From a virus: a stretch of DNA of 38,769 nt. This document shows, piece by piece, positions 13,183 through 21,701 of the stretch. The DNA is taken from positions 1 to 38,769 of IMG/VR virus record IMGVR_UViG_3300036819_000332. The stretch is one strand, 5' to 3'. Under the pieces are notes generated by a model, which was not told the origin of the DNA, ran no database searches, and saw only the letters and a list, made by a program, of their open reading frames with translations. The stretch's first letter is position 1. Each line of letters begins with the position of its first letter. A program made the translations under genes and the position numbers.

Positions 13183-14649
13183 TTGGCGGGGTTTGAACGG
13201 ATCGCCGAGTGGCGTAGCGATCCGCTGAAGTTTGTACGAGACGTGTTCAACGCCGAGCCGGACGCCTGGCAGGCCGATGTGTTGCGGCGGCTGGGTCGGC
13301 CAGGACGCAAGCGGCTGGCGATGAAGGCCTGCGCGGGTCCAGGAAAAACAGCCGTTCTCGCGTGGGTGGGCTGGCATCGGTTGGCGTGCTTTGCGGCGCC
13401 GAAGGAGCATCCCAAGGGCCTTGCGGTCTCTGTCACCGGCGACAACCTGAAGCGCAATCTTTGGGCGGAGATGGCGCGGTGGCAGAACGAGAGCCCGTTT
13501 CTGCAGCGAGCGTTCGAGTGGACCGGATCGCGGATCGCGGCGCGGGATCATGCCGAGACCTGGTTTCTGTCGGCGACCAGCTGGCCGAAGACGGCCGATC
13601 TTGAGACGATCGGGCGCACGCTGTCGGGGTTGCATTCGCGGTTTCCGTTTTACCTGATCGATGAGAGCGGCGACATTCCGCCGAACCTGCTGCGCTCGGC
13701 CGAGCAGGGGTTGTCGAGCTGCGAAGACGGGCTGATCATCACGGCCGGCAATACGACCAGCCAGTCGGGTTTGTTGTATGACGTGTGCACGCGCCTCAGG
13801 GGAGACCAGGCTGCGGGCAAGTATGAAGTGATTTCGATTACCGCGGATCCTGACGATCCCAAGCGCACGCCGCGCGTCGACATCGAGTGGGCGCGTCAGC
13901 AGATCGCGACCTACGGTCGCGAGAACCCCTGGGTGATGGCCTACGTCCTGGGCCAGTTCCCGCCGGGCTCGATCAATGCGCTGCTGAGCGTGGAAGAAGT
14001 CGAAGCCGCGATGAGCCGATCGCCGCAAGCGGGCAGCTATGAATGGGCGGTCAAGCGGATCGGCGTCGATGTGGCCCGCTTCGGCGATGACCGCACCGTG
14101 CACTTTCCGCGCCAGGGGTTGGCAGGGTTTGAACCGAGGATCATGCGGCATGCGCGCGGTTCCTCTCCGAGTGTGGACATCGCCAGTCGCACGATGCAGA
14201 TGATGAACGAGCTGAACGCGGACGAAGCCTACTTCGACGACACCGTGGGATGGGCGCATGGCGCAGTGGACATCTGCCGGTCGGCTGGCAGGCAGGTCTA
14301 TGCGATCCAGTTCGACAAGCCGAGCGCCAACCCGCGCTACTTCAACATGCGAGCTCAGATGTGGATGGAGATGGCCGACTGGATCAAGGGAGGCGGGTGC
14401 CTGCCGAAGATCCCGGAGATGATTGCGGAGCTGACCACGCCGACGTACTTCTTCTCAAGCGGCAAGTTTCAAATTGAGGCCAAGGATCAGGTGAAAAAGC
14501 GGCTGGGCCGTTCGCCTGACCTGGCTGATGCGAAGGCCTTGACGTTTGCGCTGCCGGACACGCCGAAGCGCGAAAGCGGAGTCCGCGGACAGCAGCAGCG
14601 CCGGCAGTCGCTCGATAGCTACGATCCATACGCGGGGATGAATGGATGA
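13183..14649 (+). CDS. terminase large subunit
   Basis: 488 aa from a TTG at 13183 right after the small-subunit stop. Motor ATPase: Walker A-type KACAGPGKTAV (K55, T56) and Walker B FYLIDESGD (D160, catalytic E161). Nuclease domain: GVDVARFGDDRT (D296, D302/303), DDTVGWAHG (D352/353) and SPDLADA (D446/D449) give the RNase H-like acidic triad. It packages DNA into the prohead through the portal encoded at 16699 and cuts the concatemer. Length is normal. Confidence 0.93.
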   Translation: MAGFERIAEWRSDPLKFVRDVFNAEPDAWQADVLRRLGRPGRKRLAMKACAGPGKTAVLAWVGWHRLACFAAPKEHPKGLAVSVTGDNLKRNLWAEMARWQNESPFLQRAFEWTGSRIAARDHAETWFLSATSWPKTADLETIGRTLSGLHSRFPFYLIDESGDIPPNLLRSAEQGLSSCEDGLIITAGNTTSQSGLLYDVCTRLRGDQAAGKYEVISITADPDDPKRTPRVDIEWARQQIATYGRENPWVMAYVLGQFPPGSINALLSVEEVEAAMSRSPQAGSYEWAVKRIGVDVARFGDDRTVHFPRQGLAGFEPRIMRHARGSSPSVDIASRTMQMMNELNADEAYFDDTVGWAHGAVDICRSAGRQVYAIQFDKPSANPRYFNMRAQMWMEMADWIKGGGCLPKIPEMIAELTTPTYFFSSGKFQIEAKDQVKKRLGRSPDLADAKALTFALPDTPKRESGVRGQQQRRQSLDSYDPYAGMNG

Positions 14650-15104
14650 ATGATATTCGGAAGTGCACCGCCGCGGAGATCTTCGACGACCCGGCCAGCG
14701 CGGAGCTGTTCGCGGAAAACGAAGTTGAGTGCGCCAACCCCCTGCTGGGTCCGACGCGGCCGGAGCGCAACCGCTACGAGGCAATGGAGGAGATCGGCCT
14801 GGCGCACTGTTTCTCGTTTCGCGAGGGCGGCGTGTTGTGCGGGTTTGCCTGCCTGCTGACGGCGGTGGTCCCTCACTTTGGGCTGAGCCACGCCACGGTC
14901 GAGAGTTTGTTTGTCAAGAAGTCGGCACGCGGCGTCGCGGTCTGGTTTGCTGTGCGGCGGGCTCTGGAAGACTTTGCGCGCGAGTCCGGCTGTGGATCGA
15001 TCTTCTACACGGCGCCGGTGGGAAGCAGCCTGGCACGCATTCTGGCGCATGAGGACGATCTTTACCGCAACACGAATCTGGTCTTCGGGCGCAGCCTAAA
15101 GTGA
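14646..15104 (+). CDS. GNAT-like acetyltransferase-fold protein
   Basis: 152 aa with an ATGA overlap to the terminase gene. The order of a sheet region (GVLCGFACLLTAVVPHFG), VESLFVKKSARGVAVWFAVR (pattern of the acetyl-CoA pyrophosphate loop) and the C-terminal strand and helix fits the GNAT fold. The loop lacks a perfect Q/RxxGxG/A, so activity is uncertain. GNAT-like genes beside terminase are known in some podoviruses; the target is not known. Confidence 0.55.
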   Translation: MNDIRKCTAAEIFDDPASAELFAENEVECANPLLGPTRPERNRYEAMEEIGLAHCFSFREGGVLCGFACLLTAVVPHFGLSHATVESLFVKKSARGVAVWFAVRRALEDFARESGCGSIFYTAPVGSSLARILAHEDDLYRNTNLVFGRSLK

Positions 15105-15235
15105 AATCAGGCAAGCCGCGACCGCGCAAGGCGAAGAAGAAACGGATCGTTCTGCAGCCGGCGCTGGGCGGACGGCGGGTGCGACCGACGCCGACGCTCG
15201 ACCAGTACGACAAGGGAACGCGATGGGTGAATTAG
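15101..15235 (+). CDS. 44-aa strongly basic protein
   Basis: GTG start overlapping the previous stop (GTGA), ending 13 bases inside the next gene. Sequence is Lys/Arg-rich (KPRPRKAKKKRIVLQPALGG) with a C-terminal DQYDKGTRWVN. Likely nucleic-acid or capsid associated by charge only. Confidence 0.45.
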   Translation: MKSGKPRPRKAKKKRIVLQPALGGRRVRPTPTLDQYDKGTRWVN

Positions 15236-15681
15236 TAGTTTCTACCCCGGCGTTGCCGGCGACGCTGCCGGAGATGGTCAAGGCGCTCGAGGCTCTGGAG
15301 GAGCGGCTGATCGGTCGCGAGCCGGTGGAGCTGCCGACCGAGCATGTGATCCATGCCGGCATGTATGTACGTACGATCGCGATGCCGGAGGGGATGGTGT
15401 TGACGGGTGCGTTCATCAAGCTCGCCACGCTGGTGATCGTGACGGGCTCGGCCGCGGTGCTGGTGGGAGACGACTGGCTGAGGCTCGATGGCTATAACGT
15501 GCTACCGGCAAGTGCTGGACGCAAGCAGGTGTTTGTTTCGTATTCGTCGGTGATCATCTCGATGGCTTTCCCGACCAAGGCGCGGACGGTGGAAGAAGCC
15601 GAGCGCGAGTTTACCGATGATGCCGATCGGTTGCTGAGTCGGCGGCAGAACGCGAACGCGGTTGTCATCACGGAGGAGTAA
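15223..15681 (+). CDS. cupin-like phage protein
   Basis: 152 aa from the ATG at 15223, after AAGGGA. The central part (HAGMYVRTIAMPEGMVLTGA, then LVIVTGSAAVLVGDDWLRL and ASAGRKQVFVSYSSVIISM) has the strand order of a small cupin/double-stranded beta-helix domain. A helical acidic C-terminus follows. Similar proteins occur between terminase and portal in other podoviruses. No full metal site (HxH...H) is seen, so it is probably structural rather than enzymatic. Confidence 0.5.
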   Translation: MGELVVSTPALPATLPEMVKALEALEERLIGREPVELPTEHVIHAGMYVRTIAMPEGMVLTGAFIKLATLVIVTGSAAVLVGDDWLRLDGYNVLPASAGRKQVFVSYSSVIISMAFPTKARTVEEAEREFTDDADRLLSRRQNANAVVITEE

Positions 15682-15837
15682 ATGCACCAAGTCCGTTATT
15701 ACACGCAAAAGAATCAGCCCGGCGTCATGCTCCCGGACAGGCATCACAGCGTCGACAAGCACGGGACAATTCACAGTTTGCGTAAGAAAGTGAGCAAGAA
15801 GGAACGCGCGCGGCTAAAGCGTCAACGAGGGGAATAG
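15682..15837 (+). CDS. 51-aa basic protein
   Basis: ATG at 15682 with a perfect GGAGGAG three bases upstream of the ATG region. Starts MHQVRYYTQKNQPGVMLPD, with a basic C-terminus (RKKVSKKERARLKRQRGE). Unknown function. Confidence 0.5.
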   Translation: MHQVRYYTQKNQPGVMLPDRHHSVDKHGTIHSLRKKVSKKERARLKRQRGE

Positions 15838-15839
15838 CG

Positions 15840-16040
15840 ATGGCGAGCAATGCGAAGAAGGTTGTCGATCATTGGGCGCAGGGTGTCTTCAAGAAAAGCC
15901 ACAAGGGCAAACTGCACCGCGCTACGAAGACGCCCCTGGGCGAGAAGATTCCAGCCTCGAAGATGAAAGCCGCGCTGGCTGGGAAGTATGGTACGGCGGC
16001 TCGCAAGGAAGCGCAGGCTGCGCACAACATCAACGAATAA
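15840..16040 (+). CDS. 66-aa basic protein
   Basis: ATG at 15840, two bases after the previous stop. Rich in Lys and Ala (HWAQGVFKKSHKGKLHRATK). This pattern is common in small podovirus proteins encoded near the portal. Unknown function. Confidence 0.5.
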   Translation: MASNAKKVVDHWAQGVFKKSHKGKLHRATKTPLGEKIPASKMKAALAGKYGTAARKEAQAAHNINE

Positions 16041-16053
16041 AAAGGAGAACCCA

Positions 16054-16329
16054 TTGGAAGACAAACTCACACCGCCCGAGGAAGCGCGCGTGTCTGCAGC
16101 GCTTTCGTTTGGCCTCGACAAAAGCCCGAGCGACATGCGGCGTACATCTCCGCCGATCCTGAAGTACTTCGAGTTCGCGCACCTGCCTGCCAAGTTGCAG
16201 GAAGTGAGCGAGCCGATCTGCGCGCTGGCGCAAGCGATGGAGGTCATCCTCCCCGACGGCCCCGAGAAATCTGCAGGCCTCAGAAAACTGCTCGAAGCCA
16301 AAGACTGCTTCGTCCGCGCGCGGCTCTAA
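16054..16329 (+). CDS. Acb2-like / Vs.4-like small protein (candidate anti-CBASS)
   Basis: 91 aa from a TTG at 16054, chosen because AAGGAG lies at 16042-16047 with a 6-nt spacer. YFEFAHLPAKLQEVSEPICA (38-57) and LPDGPEKSAGLRKLLEAKDC (66-85) form two helices with a KLxEA-x5-RA pattern. This recalls the small phage family that includes T4 Vs.4/Acb2, which binds cyclic nucleotides and blocks CBASS immunity. The link is by motif memory, not by search. Many phage relatives of this shape have no tested function. Confidence 0.45.
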   Translation: MEDKLTPPEEARVSAALSFGLDKSPSDMRRTSPPILKYFEFAHLPAKLQEVSEPICALAQAMEVILPDGPEKSAGLRKLLEAKDCFVRARL

Positions 16330-16340
16330 AGGAGATTTCG

Positions 16341-16694
16341 ATGTCGGGAGCAATTACGCTGTCAACGATTGCGGCTGTAGTCGGCGCCGGCGCCGCGGTG
16401 GGCGGGACGGCTTACGGCATTTATAACGGCCAGAAGCAGCAGGGGGCGCAGAAGAAAGCCCTCGCGCAACAAACGACCGCACAGCAAGAGGCTGAAGCAA
16501 GTTCGCTCTCGACGGAGCGCAAGAGTGAGCTGGCGCAGAATGCAGCCAACCAGCAGACGCCGAACGTGGCCGGAATCCTGGCCCGCGCGGCGACGATGGG
16601 CAACAAGGGTCTGTCGAGCACCATGCTCACCGGACCCGCCGGCGTGAACTCCGCCGCTCTGAGCCTGGGCAAGAGCACGCTGCTGGGGAGCTGA
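16341..16694 (+). CDS. small virion-associated membrane-like protein
   Basis: 117 aa from the ATG at 16341 after AAAGGAG. An N-terminal Gly/Ala hydrophobic segment (TIAAVVGAGAAVGGTAYGIY) is followed by a Gln-rich helix and the C-terminal signature TMLTGPAGVNSAALSLGKST-LLG. That tail recurs in small proteins next to portal genes of T7-like and BPP-1-like podoviruses. Probably a minor virion or assembly protein. Confidence 0.5.
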   Translation: MSGAITLSTIAAVVGAGAAVGGTAYGIYNGQKQQGAQKKALAQQTTAQQEAEASSLSTERKSELAQNAANQQTPNVAGILARAATMGNKGLSSTMLTGPAGVNSAALSLGKSTLLGS

Positions 16695-16698
16695 ACGA

Positions 16699-18381
16699 AT
16701 GGCTGACAACTTTACATCGACGCGGCAGAAGCTGCTGATGCGCTGGGGGCAGATGAAGACCGAGCGCTCCAGCTGGTGGGGGCACTGGCAGGAGATCTCG
16801 ACCTACGTCATTCCCTGGTCGGGCCGCTACTTCCGCCAGGATCGCGACAAGGGCGGACGCCGCAACAACAACATCTACGACAACACCGGGATCCGCGCGC
16901 TGCGCACCCTGGGCGCAGGCCTGATGGCTGGCGCAACGTCGCCGGCGCGGCCGTGGTTTCGGCTGGGCACGCATGACCCCGCCCTGAACCAGGCGCAGCC
17001 CGTGAAGCTGTGGCTTTCGGATGTGGCGCAGCGCATGCACACCGTCTTTCAGAAGTCGAATACCTACCGCGCTCTGCACCAGGTCTACGAGGAGCTGGGC
17101 GGCTTCGGTACCGGCGCTTCGATCGTGCTGCCCGACTTCAATTCGGTGATCCATCAATACCCCCTCACGACGGGCGAGTACGCGATCGCGACCGACTGGC
17201 AGGGGAAAGTGACGGCGCTGTATCGCGACTTTGAGAAGACGGTGAGCGAGGTCGTCAAAGAGTTCGGTATCGAGAACTGCTCGCCCACGGTGCAGTCGCT
17301 CTACACCACGGGCCAATTGGGCGCATGGGTCCCGATTATCCATGCCATCGAGCCGCGGTCGGACCGCGACCCCTCAAAGCGCGACGCGCGCAATATGGAG
17401 TGGGGCAGCTATTACTTCGAGCTCTCGGGCGATACGGACAAGGCGCTGCGCGAGAGCGGCTATAAGCAGTTCCCTGCCGTCTGCCCGCGCTGGGCCGTCT
17501 CCGGCGGCGACATCTACGGCAACTCGCCGGGCATGGAAGCGCTGGGCGACATCAAGCAGCTGCAGCACGAGCAACTGCGCAAGGCGCAGGCCATCGACTA
17601 TCAGACCAATCCTCCTCTGCAGGTCCCGGATAGTTTGAAGAACCGCGACGTCGAACGGCTGCCTGGCGGGATCTCCTTTGTGCCGGCGGGTGGCACGCAG
17701 AAGATCGAGACCGCGTTCGATGTGAACCTCAACCTGACCGAGCTGCTGGGCGACATCCAGGACTGCCGCGAGCGGATCCGCGAGAGCTTCTTCTCGGACA
17801 TCTTTATGATGTTGGCCAACTCGACCAACCCGGCCATGACAGCCACCGAGGTTGCCGAGCGGCATGAAGAGAAGATGCTGATGATGGGGCCGGTACTGGA
17901 GAGGCTGAATAACGAGCTGCTCTACCCGCTGATCGAGATCACGTTCACGCACATGGTCGAGATGGGCGCACTGCCGCCGGCGCCGCAGGAGTTGGCGGGA
18001 ATGGACCTCAGTGTCGAGTTTGTCTCGATGCTGGCGCAGGCCCAGCGCGCGATCGGCACCAACAGCGTGGACCGGTTTGTGGGGTCGCTCGGAACCATCG
18101 CCGGGATGAAGCCGGATGTGCTGGACAAGTTCGACTCCGATTCGTGGGCCGATATCTACTCGGACGATCTGGGCGTCGATCCGCGGCTGATTGTGGCCAG
18201 CGACAAGGTTGCGGTCATCCGCCAGGCGCGTGCCAATGCGCAGGCGGCCCAGCAGAAGATCGCGGCCGCGCAGCAGGTTGGCCAGGCCGCGCAGGCAATC
18301 CAGCAGGGGACCGGGCAGGGCCAGGGCGGCGGTCCGGGCAGCGACGTTGTCAACATGTTCAGCGGCTATCAATCGCAGTAA
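16699..18381 (+). CDS. portal protein (T7 gp8-type head-tail connector)
   Basis: 560 aa, GGGGAG upstream. Family hallmarks are WQEISTYVIPWSGRY near the start, NNNIYDNTGIRALRTLGAGL (TLaAGLmaG core), SPARPWFRL, EELGGFGTGAS, and the late RESFFSDIFMMLANS with TATEVAERHEEKMLMMGPVL. The C-terminus is Gln/Ala-rich. It forms the dodecameric ring through which DNA is packed and ejected. Length matches BPP-1/epsilon15-type portals. Confidence 0.93.
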   Translation: MADNFTSTRQKLLMRWGQMKTERSSWWGHWQEISTYVIPWSGRYFRQDRDKGGRRNNNIYDNTGIRALRTLGAGLMAGATSPARPWFRLGTHDPALNQAQPVKLWLSDVAQRMHTVFQKSNTYRALHQVYEELGGFGTGASIVLPDFNSVIHQYPLTTGEYAIATDWQGKVTALYRDFEKTVSEVVKEFGIENCSPTVQSLYTTGQLGAWVPIIHAIEPRSDRDPSKRDARNMEWGSYYFELSGDTDKALRESGYKQFPAVCPRWAVSGGDIYGNSPGMEALGDIKQLQHEQLRKAQAIDYQTNPPLQVPDSLKNRDVERLPGGISFVPAGGTQKIETAFDVNLNLTELLGDIQDCRERIRESFFSDIFMMLANSTNPAMTATEVAERHEEKMLMMGPVLERLNNELLYPLIEITFTHMVEMGALPPAPQELAGMDLSVEFVSMLAQAQRAIGTNSVDRFVGSLGTIAGMKPDVLDKFDSDSWADIYSDDLGVDPRLIVASDKVAVIRQARANAQAAQQKIAAAQQVGQAAQAIQQGTGQGQGGGPGSDVVNMFSGYQSQ

Positions 18382-18397
18382 ATCTCAAGGAGAAAGC

Positions 18398-19159
18398 ATG
18401 AACCGAATTCTGAAGGCGCTGCCGCTGGCTGCGCTTGCGATCTTTGCTGCGCTTCTGAGCTTGCCGGCGGCGGCGCAGAATCCGCGCTATACCGGGTCGG
18501 GAACGATCACCACCAACGCGTCGATCGTCACGCTGCCCACCCGGGATTACGCCATCGCGACTGTGACGGTACACGGGACCTACGCCGGCGTTGGCATCGT
18601 CTTCGAGTTTTCTGACGACGGCACCAACTGGTATCCCGACACGTGTTCGCGCAGCGATACGCCGGTCCAGGAGACGGGCGAGACGCTGGCCTCGAACGCC
18701 GCGCTCTCCTGGGATTGCGGCGTGGTGGCCACGAGCAACTTCCGGGTGAGGGCCACCGCATACAGTTCCGGAACTGCCACGGTGAACCTCACGATGACGC
18801 AGGACCAGATCGAGCCTGCAGGAACCATCGCGATCGCCAACCAGGCAACCCTGGTGCAGACCTTGAGCGCGGCGGGCACGGCAAGCACGGTGAAGGCGAC
18901 CGCGGGCCTGGTGTTCGGCGTGAGCCTGGTGAACAACAATGCCGCCGTGGTGTTTGTGGAGTTCTTCAACACCACGAGCGTCACGCTGGGAACGACGACG
19001 CCGGTGCTGGTGCTGGTGATTCCGGCCTCGTCGACGCTGACCCTGGGCCCAACCGATACAGCCATGATCTCGAACTCGACGGCGGTCGCGGTCGCGGCGG
19101 TGACGGCCTTCAATGGCGCAACTCCGGGATCCGTGTCTGGGTCGGTGTTCTACCGCTAA
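18398..19159 (+). CDS. secreted beta-sandwich protein inside the head gene block
   Basis: 253 aa from the ATG at 18398 after AAGGAG. The first 24 residues are a clear Sec signal peptide: basic start, hydrophobic core LAALAIFAALLSL, and cleavage motif AAA-Q. The mature part is beta-rich, with IATVTVHGTYAGVGIVFEFS and DDGTNWYPDTC, like an immunoglobulin-like or decoration-type sandwich, then a second sandwich near 150-253. A signal peptide is unusual for a gene between portal and staple. It may be exported before lysis and later coat virions or cell surfaces, but this is only an inference. Confidence 0.6.
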   Translation: MNRILKALPLAALAIFAALLSLPAAAQNPRYTGSGTITTNASIVTLPTRDYAIATVTVHGTYAGVGIVFEFSDDGTNWYPDTCSRSDTPVQETGETLASNAALSWDCGVVATSNFRVRATAYSSGTATVNLTMTQDQIEPAGTIAIANQATLVQTLSAAGTASTVKATAGLVFGVSLVNNNAAVVFVEFFNTTSVTLGTTTPVLVLVIPASSTLTLGPTDTAMISNSTAVAVAAVTAFNGATPGSVSGSVFYR

Positions 19160-19207
19160 GCGCTTCAGTCAACCGCAGTCTTACAACGCACGCGGAGGTG
19201 CAATCGC

Positions 19208-19525
19208 ATGCCATCGCTCATCAACATGGAAATGTCGAAGGCAGAGGCCAAGGAGTACACCGAGCCCAAAGTTTCTGAAGGGCCGAAGTATCCCTGGGGC
19301 CTTTGCCTCACGCTCAACGATGATTCGCTCAAAAAGCTGGGCATCGACAAGATGCCTTCGGTTGAGACCGAGGTGACGATCATCGCCAAGGCTGTGGTAT
19401 CGGGCACGCGCGAGAACCAGACGCAGGGTGGCGACAGCCAGGCCTCGATGGACCTGCAGATCACCGACATGACGCTGAGCACCGAAAGCGACGCGGCCAG
19501 CAAGCTGTACAGCAAGACGAAGTAG
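19208..19525 (+). CDS. capsid staple/decoration-like protein
   Basis: 105 aa, GGAGG at 19194-19198. The pattern GPKYPWGLCLTLNDDSLKKLG, then VETEVTIIAKAVVSG and MDLQITDMTL, is that of the small staple proteins of epsilon15/BPP-1-like and many other phages. These clamp capsid subunits from outside. The position just before scaffold and capsid genes agrees. Confidence 0.75.
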   Translation: MPSLINMEMSKAEAKEYTEPKVSEGPKYPWGLCLTLNDDSLKKLGIDKMPSVETEVTIIAKAVVSGTRENQTQGGDSQASMDLQITDMTLSTESDAASKLYSKTK

Positions 19526-19529
19526 AGCG

Positions 19530-19874
19530 ATGGCGCGAGACTACGATCCAATCGATATGCCCGGGCAGCAGGCCGACAAGAAAGAGGCCGATGCCCGCAA
19601 ACGCCTCGTACGCGACAACGAGATCGCGTCGATCCGATGGCTGATGAGTTCGAAGAAGGGCCGCGGTTTTATGTGGCGGCTGCTCGAGCTCTCCGGGCCT
19701 TTCCGTTTGTCCTTCGATTCGAACGCCATGAAGATGGCCTTCAACGAAGGGAATCGGAACCTGGGCAATCAGCTCTTCAATGAAGTGATGACCCTGTGTC
19801 CGGAGATGTATCCGGTCATGGTGAAGGAGCAACACGATGGCAAACGAGACGGCAACGGCGAACAATCCAACTGA
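19530..19874 (+). CDS. Bbp19-like phage protein
   Basis: 114 aa. The signature IASIRWLMSSKKGRGFMWRL, LLELSGPFRLSF, MAFNEGNRNLGNQLFNEV and CPEMYPVMVKE matches the family named after BPP-1 Bbp19, always encoded beside scaffold and capsid. Precise role unknown, likely in head assembly. It overlaps the scaffold gene by 38 bases. Confidence 0.75.
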   Translation: MARDYDPIDMPGQQADKKEADARKRLVRDNEIASIRWLMSSKKGRGFMWRLLELSGPFRLSFDSNAMKMAFNEGNRNLGNQLFNEVMTLCPEMYPVMVKEQHDGKRDGNGEQSN

Positions 19875-20550
19875 CGCCAGCGCCTCTGAGGCGGCCGCAA
19901 CGCTGCTCGCACAGGCGGGCACCGAAACGGCTACGCAGACGCAAACCTCGGAGACTCAGGCCGCGCCCGCGGCTGAGACCAAGGGGACGGAAACCAAGAC
20001 CACGGACAAACCGGCTGCTGAGGCCGGCACGAAGACTACCACCGTTGCGCCCGAGAAGTATGAGTTCAAGGCGCCGGATGGTTCTGAGTACGCTCCGGAA
20101 GTCCTGGAAACCTTCTCCGCGGCGGCGAAAGAAGCCGATCTCTCGCAGGCTGCGGCGCAGAAACTGATCGAGAAGATGGCGCCGGCGCTGGTTGCGCGGC
20201 AAGTCGATCAGGTGACGGCGATCCAAAAAGAGTGGCTCGATGCTTCGACTGCCGACAAGGAATTTGGCGGAGAGAAGCTGCGCGAGAACCTCGGGGTTGC
20301 CAAGCGTGCATTGGATGCGTTCGACCCGATCCCTACCGGGACCGATGCGAACGGAAAGCCACTGAGCACGCCCCTGCGCGTGCTGCTGGACGAAACCGGC
20401 CTGGGCAATCATCCGGAGGTGCTCCGGTTCATGTTCAGGGCTGGTAAGGCGATCAGCGAGGACAAGTTTGTTGGCGGCAAGGGCAGCGGCAGCAATGTGA
20501 CCGACGTCGGCAAAATCCTCTATCCCAACACACCCACTGGAAAGGGGTAA
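19837..20550 (+). CDS. capsid scaffold protein
   Basis: 237 aa, ATG after GGAG. An acidic, low-complexity N-terminus (Ala/Thr/Glu-rich, about 1-65) is followed by a helical core (FSAAAKEADLSQAAAQKLIE). The conserved C-terminal part contains LRVLLDETGLGNHPEVLRFM and FRAGKAISED, the signature of podovirus scaffolds. It guides major capsid assembly and then leaves the prohead. Confidence 0.8.
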   Translation: MANETATANNPTDASASEAAATLLAQAGTETATQTQTSETQAAPAAETKGTETKTTDKPAAEAGTKTTTVAPEKYEFKAPDGSEYAPEVLETFSAAAKEADLSQAAAQKLIEKMAPALVARQVDQVTAIQKEWLDASTADKEFGGEKLRENLGVAKRALDAFDPIPTGTDANGKPLSTPLRVLLDETGLGNHPEVLRFMFRAGKAISEDKFVGGKGSGSNVTDVGKILYPNTPTGKG

Positions 20551-20556
20551 TCGAAC

Positions 20557-21624
20557 ATGGCAGTTCTCCCGTTGAATACAGGGCACGTCACCCTGCTCGA
20601 TATTGCGAAGTCCATGGACCCGGATGGCAGCGTTGCCGTTGTGGCTGAGCTGTTGAATCAGTCGAACGAGATCATCCAGTACATGAACTTCAAGGAAGGC
20701 AACCTGCCCACCGGCCACAAGGCCACGGTGCGGACCGGTCTGCCCTCCGTGCAGCTCCGCGAGTTCTACCAGGGCGTCAAGGTGTCGAAGTCGGGCCGGG
20801 CTCAGATCACCGATGTGTGCGCGATGATCGAAGGCCGGAACGAGATCGACAAAGACGAAGCGGACCTGAATGGCAACGCGGCTGCTTTCCGCATGTCGGA
20901 AGGGCTGTCGTTCGTCGAGGCGATGAATCAGCAGTTCTCCCAGCAGCTCATCTACGGCAACACGGCCACCAACAAGGATGGCGTGCTCGGCCTCGCTCCG
21001 CGGTATGGCGCGATCTCGGGCGCGACCAATGCCCAGAACATGATTTCGGCCGGCGGCGCATCGAACAACAACACCTCGGTGTGGCTGGTGGTCTTCGGCG
21101 AGAACACGATCACGGGCATCTACCCGAAGGGATCGAAAGCCGGTCTGATCCAGGAGGACCTGGGCGTGATCGACGCCTTCGACGCCTCGAACAATCGCTT
21201 CCGCGCCTATGCGGAGCGGTGGCAGTGGAAGTTCGGCCTGCATGTGAAGGACTGGCGGTACGGGGTGCGCGTGTGCAACATCAACACCGCCGACCTGATC
21301 GCGCAGGCCAACACGCAGGCCCTCACGGCCGCGACCTGGTTGCCCCTGTTGATGATGCGCGCGTTTGCCCGCATTCCTTCGATGGGCATGGGCACTCCGG
21401 TGTTCCTGGCCAACCGTACCGTGAAGGAGATGTTGAGCGTCGCGGCGGTCATGAAGACCTTCTACGGTCTGACGATCGAACAGTCCGGCAACCAGTTCGG
21501 CAACGTAGCGCCGGGCAGCGTCGCCGGCACGGGCACGGGCATCAAGGGCGGCCAGCTGAAGTTCTTCGGAACTCCGGTGCTCACCGTCGACCAAATCCTG
21601 ATGACCGAGGCGACGATCTCGTAA
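20557..21624 (+). CDS. major capsid protein
   Basis: 355 aa, AAAGGGG upstream. Position after scaffold, length and sequence features (VAELLNQSNEIIQYMNFKEG, LPSVQLREFYQGV, RWQWKFGLHVKDWRYGVRV) match the BPP-1-type major capsid proteins with an HK97-related fold. The last residues (GTPVLTVDQILMTEATIS) form the usual C-terminal strand. It is expected to be the most abundant virion protein. Confidence 0.88.
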   Translation: MAVLPLNTGHVTLLDIAKSMDPDGSVAVVAELLNQSNEIIQYMNFKEGNLPTGHKATVRTGLPSVQLREFYQGVKVSKSGRAQITDVCAMIEGRNEIDKDEADLNGNAAAFRMSEGLSFVEAMNQQFSQQLIYGNTATNKDGVLGLAPRYGAISGATNAQNMISAGGASNNNTSVWLVVFGENTITGIYPKGSKAGLIQEDLGVIDAFDASNNRFRAYAERWQWKFGLHVKDWRYGVRVCNINTADLIAQANTQALTAATWLPLLMMRAFARIPSMGMGTPVFLANRTVKEMLSVAAVMKTFYGLTIEQSGNQFGNVAPGSVAGTGTGIKGGQLKFFGTPVLTVDQILMTEATIS

Positions 21625-21667
21625 GGGGTCGCCGGGGCAACCGCAAATCTCTCAACCTTGAACGGCG

Positions 21668-21685
21668 GAGCGCGCCGACGCGCTC
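21668..21685 (+). other. GC hairpin between capsid and cement genes
   Basis: GAGCGCG (21668-21674) / CGCGCTC (21679-21685) with a CCGA loop, lying just upstream of the next gene's AGGAG. No T-run. It may protect or tune the high-level capsid transcript. Confidence 0.4.
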
Positions 21686-21701
21686 TGCAGGAGAACACAG
21701 T

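Noticed and set aside
12418-14259. 613-codon open frame on the minus strand
   Set aside because: It lies opposite the terminase genes, whose motifs are unmistakable on the + strand. Its Arg/His/Pro-rich product is typical of antisense frames in GC-rich DNA.
19816-21594. 592-codon open frame on the minus strand
   Set aside because: Antisense to scaffold and major capsid genes, with low-complexity Arg/Leu/His-rich content and no motif.
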